From: a bacterium
GTDB lineage: Bacteria > SZUA-79 > Acidulodesulfobacterales > Acidulodesulfobacteraceae
Direction: 5' to 3'
DNA: 15,234 bases
NCBI GenBank assembly: GCA_021821565.1
Contig: JAKACI010000008.1
Coordinates: forward strand, 1 to 15,234
Shown one piece after another: positions 7,220 through 14,414 of this stretch (the stretch's first letter is position 1; each line of letters begins with the position of its first letter). Made by a program: the position numbers and the translations under genes. Under the pieces are notes generated by a model. The model saw nothing but the letters and a program-made list of their open reading frames with translations, ran no database searches and was not told the DNA's origin.

Positions 7220-7771
7220 TTAATTTTTCTTCGCTTCCTTTCCCAATCTAAAGCCAATTTCCAGTGCTTTTTTGTTATAATCTTCAAATCCTTTAGGTAC
7301 TCTTTTGACAAGAGCCTTTTCAATAGAATCTTTAGATACTACCCCTGATATTTCAACCAAAGCTCCAAGAGCTATAATATTAAGCCCCAATAGTTTGCCA
7401 AGTTCTTCCCTTGCGGATTTTACCATATCTATAGCATAAAGTTTGCCTTTGGCTTCGGAAAAGTCGGTCACAAGTTCTTTATCCGTTATTATTGTGCCCG
7501 TATCTTTTAAATCCTTGGCATATTTGGAAAAAGATTCCTGGGTTAAAGCAACCATATAATCTAAGGAAATTGCTTTAGGATAGGCAATAGGTTCATCTGA
7601 TATTACAACTTCTGATTTAGACGCGCCGCCTCTGGCTTCAGGACCGTAATTCTGAGTTTGAACGGCATTTTTATTTTCATAAATTGCTGCTGCTTCGGCT
7701 AAAATTATTCCTACTAGTATTAACCCCTGTCCTCCCGAACCGGCAAATCTTATTTCAGTTATATTATCCAT
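7220..7771 (-). CDS. korC: 2-oxoglutarate:ferredoxin oxidoreductase, gamma subunit
   Basis: This is the small subunit of the four-subunit complex that interconverts 2-oxoglutarate + CoA with succinyl-CoA + CO2 using ferredoxin. It has 183 residues, as usual for the separate gamma chain. Residues 6-16 (EIRFAGSGGQG) carry the family's glycine-rich loop, and YGPEARGGASKSEV (42-55) is the signature that follows. A strong AAGGAGAAGG ribosome site precedes the ATG, and the gene starts 12 bp after korB. Pyruvate or 2-oxoisovalerate versions share these motifs; 2-oxoglutarate is preferred because sucCD and a korD-type ferredoxin subunit are in the same block. Confidence 0.93.
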   Translation of the reverse strand: MDNITEIRFAGSGGQGLILVGIILAEAAAIYENKNAVQTQNYGPEARGGASKSEVVISDEPIAYPKAISLDYMVALTQESFSKYAKDLKDTGTIITDKELVTDFSEAKGKLYAIDMVKSAREELGKLLGLNIIALGALVEISGVVSKDSIEKALVKRVPKGFEDYNKKALEIGFRLGKEAKKN

Positions 7772-7783
7772 TTGCCTTCTCCT

Positions 7784-8614
7784 TTATTGTTTAATTAATT
7801 CTAATTGTTTATAAGTTTCTTCAACAAACTCTAAAGCGTCCTTTTTTTCATAGATAAGTCCTGTTTTAAATTTTCCCGATAGCTCTTCAGGAGTCATATT
7901 TACGGCAGATCTGTTTGGAACGGCTTTTTCTTTCTGATATTTAATCATTTCGATAGGAGATTTCATTTTATTTTTTCTTCCGTATGATATATGACAGTTA
8001 GTTATAACTTCCAGGACAGAAAAACCTTTATGGGTTAAAGCGTCTGCTATCAGTTTTTCAAGCTGAACGGCATGATAGGAAGTTGACCTTGCAACCCATG
8101 TAGCTCCTGCTGCCTTTGCAAGTTCGCATGTGTCAAAAGGCGGTTCAACGCTTCCGTAAGGAGTCGTAGTGGCATAAGTCCCGTAAGGCTGAGTCGGAGA
8201 AGATTGCCCCCCCGTCATTCCGTAAACATAGTTGTTAAACACTATAAGAGTCATATCTATATTTCTTCTTGCGGCATGGATAAAATGATTACCTCCTATT
8301 GCAAGAGCATCTCCGTCTCCTGAGACGGTAATAACTTTTAATCTCGGTTTATACATCTTAATACCTATTGCAAATGTAAGAGCTCTTCCGTGAGTTGTAT
8401 GAATAGTATTAAAGTCAACATATCCGGGAAGCCTTGAAGCGCAGCCTATGCCCGATGTTATAACTATATCGTCTTTTTTATACTGAAGTTTGTCTATGGC
8501 TCTTAAAAGAGATTTTAATATTATTCCGTCTCCGCATCCCGGACACCATATATGCGGAAGAGTATTTTTTCTTAAATATTTATCGTAATCAAATTTAATC
8601 ATGGTTTTAGGCAT
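7784..8614 (-). CDS. korB: 2-oxoglutarate:ferredoxin oxidoreductase, beta (TPP-binding) subunit
   Basis: The beta subunit binds thiamine diphosphate and contributes to the catalytic centre. The 276 residues contain HIWCPGCGDG (21-30) with the CPGC pair at C24 and C27, the TPP/Mg motif SGDGDALAIGG (98-108), and NNYVYGMTGGQ (127-137), which completes metal binding in this family. A strong AAGGAGG ribosome site confirms the ATG at 8614; the internal Met at residue 5 has no better site. korC follows after 12 bp. Unusually for a kor cluster, a 205-bp structured gap separates this gene from korA upstream. Confidence 0.95.
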   Translation of the reverse strand: MPKTMIKFDYDKYLRKNTLPHIWCPGCGDGIILKSLLRAIDKLQYKKDDIVITSGIGCASRLPGYVDFNTIHTTHGRALTFAIGIKMYKPRLKVITVSGDGDALAIGGNHFIHAARRNIDMTLIVFNNYVYGMTGGQSSPTQPYGTYATTTPYGSVEPPFDTCELAKAAGATWVARSTSYHAVQLEKLIADALTHKGFSVLEVITNCHISYGRKNKMKSPIEMIKYQKEKAVPNRSAVNMTPEELSGKFKTGLIYEKKDALEFVEETYKQLELIKQ

Positions 8615-8700
8615 ATTAGCCTCCTTAACAATAAGTTAATAAAATTAAACGTAAATAAAATGACTTATAATTAAATATAATAACGTAAATGTAAATAAAA

Positions 8701-8809
8701 TAGCCGCTATGAATATAAATAAAGCTTATAAATTAAATAACCTCTATAGTAATATTTATTTTAATTAACCGCCCCGTCTGATAGAGCGGTTAATTAAATG
8801 TAGCGGCTA
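8701..8809 (-). promoter_or_regulatory. Nested inverted repeats in the korA-korB gap; possible attenuator or processing site
   Basis: Outer arms TAGCCGCTA (8701-8709) and TAGCGGCTA (8801-8809) are perfect inverses. Inside them TTAATTAACCGC (8761-8772) and GCGGTTAATTAA (8786-8797) form a perfect 12-bp stem with a 13-base loop. In the minus-strand RNA the last outer arm is followed by UUUUAUUU, so the outer pair resembles a terminator with a very long loop. The GCGG/CCGC cores also allow an alternative pairing between the first outer arm and the second inner arm with one G-U. The remainder of the 205-bp gap is AT-rich and contains no gene. Confidence 0.6.
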
Positions 8810-8819
8810 AAAAGGATTA

Positions 8820-9950
8820 TTACATCATTTCTTTAATTTTTGAATATATCTTGTCGGGTGTTATAGGTTCTCCGCTGACTATGTTAAGTCCTTTCACTAT
8901 ATTATTACATGCTGCTCTCTGGACTTCCAATATTATCTGACCCATATTCATTTCAGGAACAAGTATTTTTTTTATTTTTTTAGATAATTCTTTAATTCTT
9001 TCTTCCGGAAACGGCCATATTGTTATTGGTCTAAACAGCCCTGCTTTTATCCCCGCCGCTCTTGCCATAGACAAAGCGGCTTTTGCGGAGCGCGATACCG
9101 AACCGTAAGCTATTATTAATATATCCGCGTCTTCGGTCATGGTTTCTTCATATTTTTCAATGTCTTTTATGTTATTATAAATCTTATCTACAAGCCAGTT
9201 TTGCAAATCTTGTATCACTTCGATTTTTGCCGTAGGAAAACCTGTGTCTCCGTGACTAAGTCCTGTTACATGGTAACGGTAGCCTTCTCCCATAGGAGCT
9301 AAAGGTGTAACTTTGCCGCTTGTAAAATTGTACGGTTTATATTCTGAAGGCGGCATATCCGGCAATTTTACGTCAATTATCTCTAAAGTATCTTTTTCAG
9401 GTATTACAACCTTTTCTCTCATATGTCCGATAATCTCGTCGGTTAATATCAATACGGGAGTTCTGTATTTAATAGCAAGATTTAAAGCTCTTATAGTTTC
9501 ATAAAAAGATTCGTTAACGCTTGAAGGAGTAATGGCTATTATAGCATGGTCACCATGTGTTCCCCATTTTGCCTGCATAATATCGGCTTGGGAAGGCAAT
9601 GTGGGATTACCTGTAGATGGTCCTCCTCTCATAACATTAACTATGACGCACGGAATTTCACACATAGAGGCATAGCCTATGTGTTCCGATTTTAACGACA
9701 TACCCGGTCCCGAAGTGGCCGTTAAAGCTTTTGCTCCTCCTAGTGCAGCTCCCAGAACGGCTCCTAACGCCGCTATTTCATCTTCCATCTGAATTACGAT
9801 ATGCCCTTTTTTAGTAAGTCTTTCCGATAATATTTCTGAAACCTCGGAAGAAGGAGTTATGGGATATCCTGCAAAGAAATCGCATCCTGCAATCATTGCT
9901 CCTTCAGCAATAGCTTCATTGCCCTGCATTAATTTAATATTTTCGCTCAT
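8820..9950 (-). CDS. korA: 2-oxoglutarate:ferredoxin oxidoreductase, alpha subunit
   Basis: The alpha subunit supplies the pyrimidine-binding domain for TPP and the CoA-side transketolase C-terminal domain. Its 376 residues match the separate KorA form without a fused gamma domain. Motifs include LMQGNEAIAEGA (7-18), GYPITPSSE (28-36) and TSGPGMSLKSEH (79-90), followed by a C-terminal domain from about residue 270 (DADILIIAYGSVSRSAKAA). The AGGAGG ribosome site at 9960-9965 overlaps the korD stop, so the two genes are very probably translationally linked. Substrate choice among 2-oxoacids is inferred from the sucCD and fumarase neighbours. Confidence 0.95.
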   Translation of the reverse strand: MSENIKLMQGNEAIAEGAMIAGCDFFAGYPITPSSEVSEILSERLTKKGHIVIQMEDEIAALGAVLGAALGGAKALTATSGPGMSLKSEHIGYASMCEIPCVIVNVMRGGPSTGNPTLPSQADIMQAKWGTHGDHAIIAITPSSVNESFYETIRALNLAIKYRTPVLILTDEIIGHMREKVVIPEKDTLEIIDVKLPDMPPSEYKPYNFTSGKVTPLAPMGEGYRYHVTGLSHGDTGFPTAKIEVIQDLQNWLVDKIYNNIKDIEKYEETMTEDADILIIAYGSVSRSAKAALSMARAAGIKAGLFRPITIWPFPEERIKELSKKIKKILVPEMNMGQIILEVQRAACNNIVKGLNIVSGEPITPDKIYSKIKEMM

Positions 9951-9963
9951 ATTGTGTTTCCTC

Positions 9964-10308
9964 CTATTCTACAGATATAGAAAAATCCGGACAAAGATAT
10001 TCACAGATGTTACACTTTGTGCATCTGGAAATATCTATCACTTCCGCAATTTCTTTGCTCATAGCAAGAACTTCTTCAGGGCAGAATGCGACACATAATT
10101 CGCATCCTTTGCAATAGTTGACTACTATGTCTATCTGCACCTGTTCTTTTTTGCCCATACCTGAATATTGTTTAATTTTAAGCTTGCTTTCAGGCTTAAC
10201 GGTAATTTCGATTGAATCGCAAGACCTGTAGTTGGGAATCATTGTATCTGCGGATTGATTTAAGTTCGGGTTATTGTTAGTGTTATGTTGATTACTTTGA
10301 TTGGGCAT
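9964..10308 (-). CDS. korD: 2-oxoglutarate:ferredoxin oxidoreductase, delta subunit (2x[4Fe-4S] ferredoxin)
   Basis: The delta subunit relays electrons between the TPP centre and ferredoxin. Two clusters are predicted from C66-x2-C69-x2-C72-x3-C76-P and C96-x2-C99-x2-C102-x3-C106-P. Most KorD proteins are about 70-100 residues and begin close to the first cluster, as the internal Met51 (MGKKEQVQIDI) would. Here the chain has 114 residues because of an Asn/Gln-rich leader (MPNQSNQHNTNNN) and a linker with an extra Cys at 30. The long start is favoured because the AGGGAGG at about 10314-10320 sits at the right distance from the ATG at 10308. The gene is 42 bp after sucD and 13 bp before korA. 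Confidence 0.92.
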   Translation of the reverse strand: MPNQSNQHNTNNNPNLNQSADTMIPNYRSCDSIEITVKPESKLKIKQYSGMGKKEQVQIDIVVNYCKGCELCVAFCPEEVLAMSKEIAEVIDISRCTKCNICEYLCPDFSISVE

Positions 10309-10313
10309 ACATA

Positions 10314-10320
10314 CCTCCCT
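10314..10320 (-). promoter_or_regulatory. Ribosome binding site fixing the long korD start
   Basis: The minus strand reads AGGGAGG five bases before the ATG at 10308. The alternative internal ATG (codon 51) has only a CAGG abutting it, so the extended N-terminus is likely to be translated. Confidence 0.65.
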
Positions 10321-10350
10321 AAATTAATTAAAAAATTGATTAAAATAAAT

Positions 10351-11223
10351 TTATTTTAATGCTTTTATCATAGTTTCAGCAATAACGGAGGGGTTTTCAG
10401 CAATATGAATCCCATTTTTTTCCATTATTTTCAATTTTTCCGAAGCGGTACCTTTTCCTCCTGAAATTATTGCGCCCGCATGCCCCATCCTTTTTCCTTC
10501 AGGAGCTGTTTTTCCTGCAATAAATCCGACTACGGGCTTTTCCATGTAATTTTTTACATATTCGGAAGCTTCTTCTTCCTGCGTTCCGCCTATTTCGCCG
10601 ATTAAAACAACGCCTTTAGTTTCAGGGTCGTTTTCAAACATTTTTAAAAAAGTTAAAAAAGAAGAACCGATTATAGGGTCTCCGCCTATCCCGATGCACG
10701 TCGTTTCCCCGAGTCCTGCTTTTGTCAGCTGATTAACTGCTTCATATGTAAGAGTTCCGCTTCGAGACAATACCGCAATTTTACCTTTTTTATGAATAAA
10801 ACCGGGCATTATTCCAATTTTGCATTCATCCGCTGTAATAATTCCCGGACAATTAGGTCCTATCATAATTGAAATAGAACCTCTTAATGCCGCTTTAACA
10901 TTCATCATATCTACGGTAGGTATTCCTTCGGTTATGCAGACGATAAGAGGAATTTCAGATTCTATCGCCTCTATAACGCTTGAAGATGCAAATACCGCAG
11001 GAACAAAAATAACGGTCGCGTCAATTTTAACATTAGACTTAGCTTCTTCTAACGTATTAAATACAGGAATTGAATCGTTGAATAACGAACCGCCTTTAAA
11101 AGGAGTTACGCCTGCAGTAATTTTAGTTCCGTATTCCAAGCATTTTAAAGCATGAAAAGAACCCTCTTTTCCTGTAATGCCCTGTACGAGAACTGATGTT
11201 TCTTTGTTAATTAAAATGCTCAT
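10351..11223 (-). CDS. sucD: Succinyl-CoA synthetase (ADP/GDP-forming), alpha subunit
   Basis: The alpha subunit binds CoA and carries the phosphohistidine of the succinate-CoA ligase reaction. The 290-residue length is typical. Motifs are VQGITGKEGSFH (13-24, CoA-binding Rossmann loop), GPNCPGIIT (122-130), SRSGTLTYEA (153-162) and the phosphorylated histidine H248 in GHAGAIISGGKGTASEK (247-263). An AAGG lies nine bases before the ATG at 11223. The gene follows sucC after a 185-bp gap and precedes korD by 42 bp, so it appears to be co-expressed more tightly with the kor genes than with sucC. In a reductive cycle it would form succinyl-CoA for KOR; the reverse direction is equally possible. 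Confidence 0.96.
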   Translation of the reverse strand: MSILINKETSVLVQGITGKEGSFHALKCLEYGTKITAGVTPFKGGSLFNDSIPVFNTLEEAKSNVKIDATVIFVPAVFASSSVIEAIESEIPLIVCITEGIPTVDMMNVKAALRGSISIMIGPNCPGIITADECKIGIMPGFIHKKGKIAVLSRSGTLTYEAVNQLTKAGLGETTCIGIGGDPIIGSSFLTFLKMFENDPETKGVVLIGEIGGTQEEEASEYVKNYMEKPVVGFIAGKTAPEGKRMGHAGAIISGGKGTASEKLKIMEKNGIHIAENPSVIAETMIKALK

Positions 11224-11354
11224 AAATTTATACCTTACCTCATAATATTAATTTATTAATTATTTATATTAATTTATATATTTATTAGCCGTCTATTCTT
11301 TAGCATTTAGTAGCTCAGCTCAGCTTAATTATTAAATCAAATTGCCGTTTTATA

Positions 11355-11384
11355 TTGTATAAAGCAGCCGGCGGCTTTATACAA
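11355..11384. promoter_or_regulatory. Perfect hairpin in the sucC-sucD gap
   Basis: TTGTATAAAGC (11355-11365) and GCTTTATACAA (11374-11384) are perfect 11-bp inverse arms around the loop AGCCGGCG. The hairpin starts about 25 bp past the sucC stop on the minus strand. No U-tract follows on either strand, so an RNA-processing or mRNA-stabilising stem, or an operator, is as likely as a terminator. The same gap has an AGCTC tandem (11312-11325, nearly three copies); otherwise it is AT-rich without genes. Confidence 0.6.
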
Positions 11385-11408
11385 TCTTTAATGCCAAATA
11401 AAAAAAAT

Positions 11409-12572
11409 TTAGCCGTTAACAATCTTAGACACTTTTTGCGCGCCGTCTGCAAGACTATTGCCTATAATAAAATTTAAACCTGAACTTTCTAACAGCTTAG
11501 AAGCCGCATCGGCGTTTGTTCCTTCAAGCCTTATAACAACAGGCAGTTTCAATCCTATATTTTTTGCAGCCGTAATTACACCGTCTGCCACCATATCACA
11601 TTTTACAATTCCTCCAAATATATTAATAAAAATAGCTTTTACATTTTTGTCCGATAATAAAATATTAAAAGCTGTTTCTACTCTTTTGCTGTCGGCTGTA
11701 CCTCCTACGTCAAGAAAATTTGCGGGCGCTGCGCCAAATTCTTTGATTGTATCCATAGTAGCCATAGCAAGCCCGGCTCCGTTTACCATACATCCCACAT
11801 TCCCTTCAAGTCTTATATAGTTAAGTCCTGCGCTTTTGGCTTTGACTTCAAGCGGGTCCTCTTCGTCTTCATCAATAAAATCGTTATAGTAAGGATGCCT
11901 GAATGCAGCATTGTCATCAAGCGCTATTTTTGCATCAAGAGGTATAATATTTCCGCTTCCCGTTAAAATAAGAGGATTAATTTCAAGCATTGACATATCC
12001 TCGGCTAAAAATGCGCTGTATAATAAATTGACAAGATTATTAAATTCGTTAAATATAGATTTATCAATATTTAAAAATAAAAACATTTTTAAAACATGAT
12101 ATGATTTAATGCCGTAAGAAGGATTTATTAAAACCGTAAGAATTTTCTCAGGAGAATTTTTTGATATTTCTTCAATTTCCATTCCTCCTTCTGCGCTGAC
12201 CACAAATGCAATATTAGAAGTTTTCCTGTCAATAGTCATAGATAAATAAAGTTCTTTTTTTATGTCGGCCCCTTCTTCTATAAGCACTTTACGGACAACC
12301 TTGCCTTCTTTGCCTGTCTGGGCAGTCACTAATGTCATTCCTATAATTTGCTCGGCAATAGTTTTCGCGTCATCTGCCGTTTTAGCAATTTTAACCCCGC
12401 CCGCTTTGCCTCTTCCGCCTGCATGCACCTGAGCTTTAACGACAACTACCTGCGAACCCAAATTAATTGCCGCATTATAAGTCTCATTTCCGCTATGGCA
12501 TAAAATTGAGCGTAAAATTTTAATATTGTTTTTTGTCAATAATTCTTTTGCCTGATATTCATGGATATCCAT
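11409..12572 (-). CDS. sucC: Succinyl-CoA synthetase (ADP/GDP-forming), beta subunit
   Basis: The beta subunit is the ATP-grasp chain that binds the nucleotide and succinate. The 387 residues are standard. It opens with MDIHEYQAKELL, followed by KAQVHAGGRGKAGGVK (46-61), LEINPLI (196-202), DAKIALDDNA (213-222), GCMVNGAGLAMATMD (260-274), LDVGG (287-291) and FINIFGGIVKCD (315-326). An AAGGA about eight bases before the ATG supports the start. ATP versus GTP preference cannot be read with confidence. It lies 190 bp downstream of the fumarase beta gene and 185 bp upstream of sucD, unusually wide spacing for a sucCD pair. Confidence 0.96.
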   Translation of the reverse strand: MDIHEYQAKELLTKNNIKILRSILCHSGNETYNAAINLGSQVVVVKAQVHAGGRGKAGGVKIAKTADDAKTIAEQIIGMTLVTAQTGKEGKVVRKVLIEEGADIKKELYLSMTIDRKTSNIAFVVSAEGGMEIEEISKNSPEKILTVLINPSYGIKSYHVLKMFLFLNIDKSIFNEFNNLVNLLYSAFLAEDMSMLEINPLILTGSGNIIPLDAKIALDDNAAFRHPYYNDFIDEDEEDPLEVKAKSAGLNYIRLEGNVGCMVNGAGLAMATMDTIKEFGAAPANFLDVGGTADSKRVETAFNILLSDKNVKAIFINIFGGIVKCDMVADGVITAAKNIGLKLPVVIRLEGTNADAASKLLESSGLNFIIGNSLADGAQKVSKIVNG

Positions 12573-12602
12573 AATTAAATCCTTATTAATATTTATTTGT
12601 TT

Positions 12603-12630
12603 ATTTATTTAAATATCTATTTAAATAAAT
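12603..12630. repeat. Perfect AT palindrome in the fumarase-sucC gap
   Basis: ATTTATTTAAATA (12603-12615) and TATTTAAATAAAT (12618-12630) are perfect 13-bp inverse arms with a two-base centre. It stands about 30 bp before the sucC ATG inside the 190-bp gap 12573-12762. The tight centre suits a dimeric protein site or a cruciform better than an RNA hairpin. The rest of the gap is AT-rich, with nothing else recognisable. Confidence 0.5.
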
Positions 12631-12762
12631 GCTTAAAAACTGAATTAAACAATTATTAAATTCAATAAAATTAATTTATAAAATTTAAACTTATTATTAT
12701 TTATAATTTATACTATTATGTTGTTATTAATTTAATAAAAAAATTTTAAAAAAGTTAAAAAG

Positions 12763-13323
12763 TTATTTAAATTTGCCTGCAAATTTTGATTTTCCTTCAT
12801 CGTATAAATCTCCGCCGAAAATATCGTTTACTACCACTGCCGGAAAATCTTCAACAGTCAATTCCCTTATTGCCTCGGATAATAATTCTTCATATGCAAT
12901 AACCTTAGAAGATTTAATAGATTTTGCAATTAAAGCGCCTGCCCCTCCGATAGCGCCAAAATATACTGCTTTATATTTGTTGGCGGCATCTTTGACTTCA
13001 ATTGATCGTTTACCTTTGCCTATCATTCCTTTAAGTCCGTATTCCATAAGAATAGGAGCATACTTGTCCATTCGGTAGCTTGTAGTAGGACCTGCAGAGC
13101 CGATAACTTCGCCGGGTTTTGCCGGAGACGGACCCACATAATAAATTATCTGTCCTTTTATGTCAAAAGGAAGCGGCTTGTTTTCAGAAATTAAGACGGT
13201 AAGTCTTCTATGCGCTTCGTCTCTTGCCGTATAAATAGTTCCGCTGATAAATACTTCGTCGCCTGTTTTAAGCCCCGCAATAACTTCTTCGGTTAAAGGA
13301 GACTTGATTTTTTTAAATTCCAT
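12763..13323 (-). CDS. fumB: Class I fumarate hydratase, beta subunit (C-terminal domain)
   Basis: This is the swivelling C-terminal half of the two-subunit, iron-sulfur class I fumarase (symbol in the alpha/beta sense; corresponds to the C-terminal part of E. coli FumA). The 186 residues contain SGTIYTARDEAHRR (27-40), YYVGPSPA (61-68), GSAGPTTSYRMD (75-86), IGKG (101-104) and AVVVNDIFGGDLY (162-174), residues that complete substrate binding in this family. The tartrate dehydratase beta subunit TtdB is a close relative; the TCA neighbours favour fumarase. The gene starts nine bases after the alpha subunit and lacks a Shine-Dalgarno, so translation is probably coupled. Confidence 0.93.
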   Translation of the reverse strand: MEFKKIKSPLTEEVIAGLKTGDEVFISGTIYTARDEAHRRLTVLISENKPLPFDIKGQIIYYVGPSPAKPGEVIGSAGPTTSYRMDKYAPILMEYGLKGMIGKGKRSIEVKDAANKYKAVYFGAIGGAGALIAKSIKSSKVIAYEELLSEAIRELTVEDFPAVVVNDIFGGDLYDEGKSKFAGKFK

Positions 13324-13332
13324 TTTGTTTTT

Positions 13333-14172
13333 TTATAAAATAATTTCTATATGTCTATGAGAATGACATTCTATATTAACGGCTACGGGCATACTGGCAA
13401 TATGACAAGGTTCTTTGATTATATGTACTGCAAGAACCGTGCATATCCCGCCAAATCCCATAGGTCCAGTGCCTATATTATTGACTTTTTCGTATATAGT
13501 TTTTTCAATTTCAACAAGTTCTTTGTCAGGATTGATTGTCCCGATATTTCTAAAGAGCGCTTTTTTTGCGATTACGGCAGACCTTTCAAAGTTGCCGCCT
13601 ATACCGATGCCGATAATATTAGGCGGACACGGATTAGGTCCTGCTATTTCCATAGTTTCAACGGCAAAATCAATAATCCCCTTAATTCCGTCAGACGGTT
13701 TCATCATTTTTATTCTGCTCATATTTTCGCTGCCGCCACCTTTAGCCGCATATAATATCTTTAACTTATCACCGCTTACAAATTCATAATGTATTATAGC
13801 AGGCGTATTATCGCCTATATTTTTTCGAGTTAAAGGATCGCATGTTGATTTTCTCAGGTATCCGTCTTCATAGCCTCTTCTAGTTCCTTCATTGATGCTT
13901 TCGGTTATGGTTCCGCCTTCTATTTTGACGTCGCATCCTATCTCTACAAAAAAAACAGCCAGTCCCGTATCCTGACAGAGAGGTTTGTTTTCATTTTTTG
14001 CTATTTCGGCATTTTTAATAATTTTATTTAAAACGCTCTTTCCCGATTTAGAAATTTCAATATTTAAAGAATTACCGAGGCTTTCAGTAACATCTTCGGG
14101 AAGATTGGAAGCCGCATGTATAATTAAATCTATAACAGCGTTTGAAATTTGATTGTATGTAATTATTTTCAT
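13333..14172 (-). CDS. fumA: Class I fumarate hydratase, alpha subunit ([4Fe-4S] domain)
   Basis: The alpha subunit holds the catalytic [4Fe-4S] cluster that hydrates fumarate to malate reversibly. The 279 residues match the two-subunit form. The three expected cluster cysteines are C66 in KPLCQDTGLAVF, C182 in GPNPCPPNIIGIGIGG and C269 in NIECHSHRH. Their spacing (116 and 87 residues) closely resembles related alpha chains. KGGGSENMS (144-152) is also a family signature. The enzyme is expected to be oxygen-labile. AAGGA precedes the ATG by about 11 bases and a promoter-like sequence lies just upstream. This is the first gene of the nine-gene minus-strand block. Confidence 0.94.
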   Translation of the reverse strand: MKIITYNQISNAVIDLIIHAASNLPEDVTESLGNSLNIEISKSGKSVLNKIIKNAEIAKNENKPLCQDTGLAVFFVEIGCDVKIEGGTITESINEGTRRGYEDGYLRKSTCDPLTRKNIGDNTPAIIHYEFVSGDKLKILYAAKGGGSENMSRIKMMKPSDGIKGIIDFAVETMEIAGPNPCPPNIIGIGIGGNFERSAVIAKKALFRNIGTINPDKELVEIEKTIYEKVNNIGTGPMGFGGICTVLAVHIIKEPCHIASMPVAVNIECHSHRHIEIIL

Positions 14173-14207
14173 AATGATAATAATCCTTAAAAATCAATGT
14201 TCTTATT

Positions 14208-14235
14208 ATTTTACACATTTATAAAATAATTTCAA
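14208..14235 (-). promoter_or_regulatory. Sigma70-like promoter ahead of the fumarase-suc-kor block
   Basis: On the minus strand TTGAAA (complement of 14230-14235) and TAAAAT (complement of 14208-14213) are separated by 16 bp, each matching 5 of 6 consensus bases. Transcription would start around 14200, giving a leader of about 30 bases before the fumarase ATG. Confidence 0.5.
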
Positions 14236-14285
14236 GAAAAAAATAAATAATAAAATAGTTTTTAATTTTAATTTGATTTTAGCCC

Positions 14286-14352
14286 TTAATTCTGCACTAT
14301 AAACTATTGGTATTTGCACTGCACAGAAAATAAATTTATATTGCAGAATTAA
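14286..14352. promoter_or_regulatory. Long-spaced inverted repeat between the divergent fumarase and glycosyltransferase genes
   Basis: TTAATTCTGCA (14286-14296) and TGCAGAATTAA (14342-14352) are perfect 11-bp inverse arms separated by 45 bp, inside the 242-bp divergent gap 14173-14414. The interval also contains TGCAC twice (14294-14298 and 14335-14339 region) around a TATTGG core. The position between two divergent promoters suits an operator pair. A possible rightward promoter, TTGCAG (14341-14346) then 17 bp then TATATA (14364-14369), overlaps the right arm. Confidence 0.45.
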
Positions 14353-14414
14353 AGTTAATATATTATATATAAATTATAATATATAATATATAAAACGATA
14401 TTAATAACAACAAG

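Noticed and set aside
11312..11325. AGCTC tandem repeat in the sucC-sucD gap as a CRISPR or integration remnant
   Set aside because: Less than three copies of a 5-bp unit, no spacers and no associated genes; simple slippage explains it.
13351..13789. Two plus-strand open frames of 124-134 codons opposite fumarase alpha
   Set aside because: Both are antisense to a clearly conserved gene, and their composition reflects complementary codons; no motif or ribosome site supports them.
14359..14383. TATATTATA/TATAATATA stem before the glycosyltransferase
   Set aside because: A 9-bp pure A/T stem in a nearly all-A/T stretch is unremarkable and overlaps the likely -10 region.
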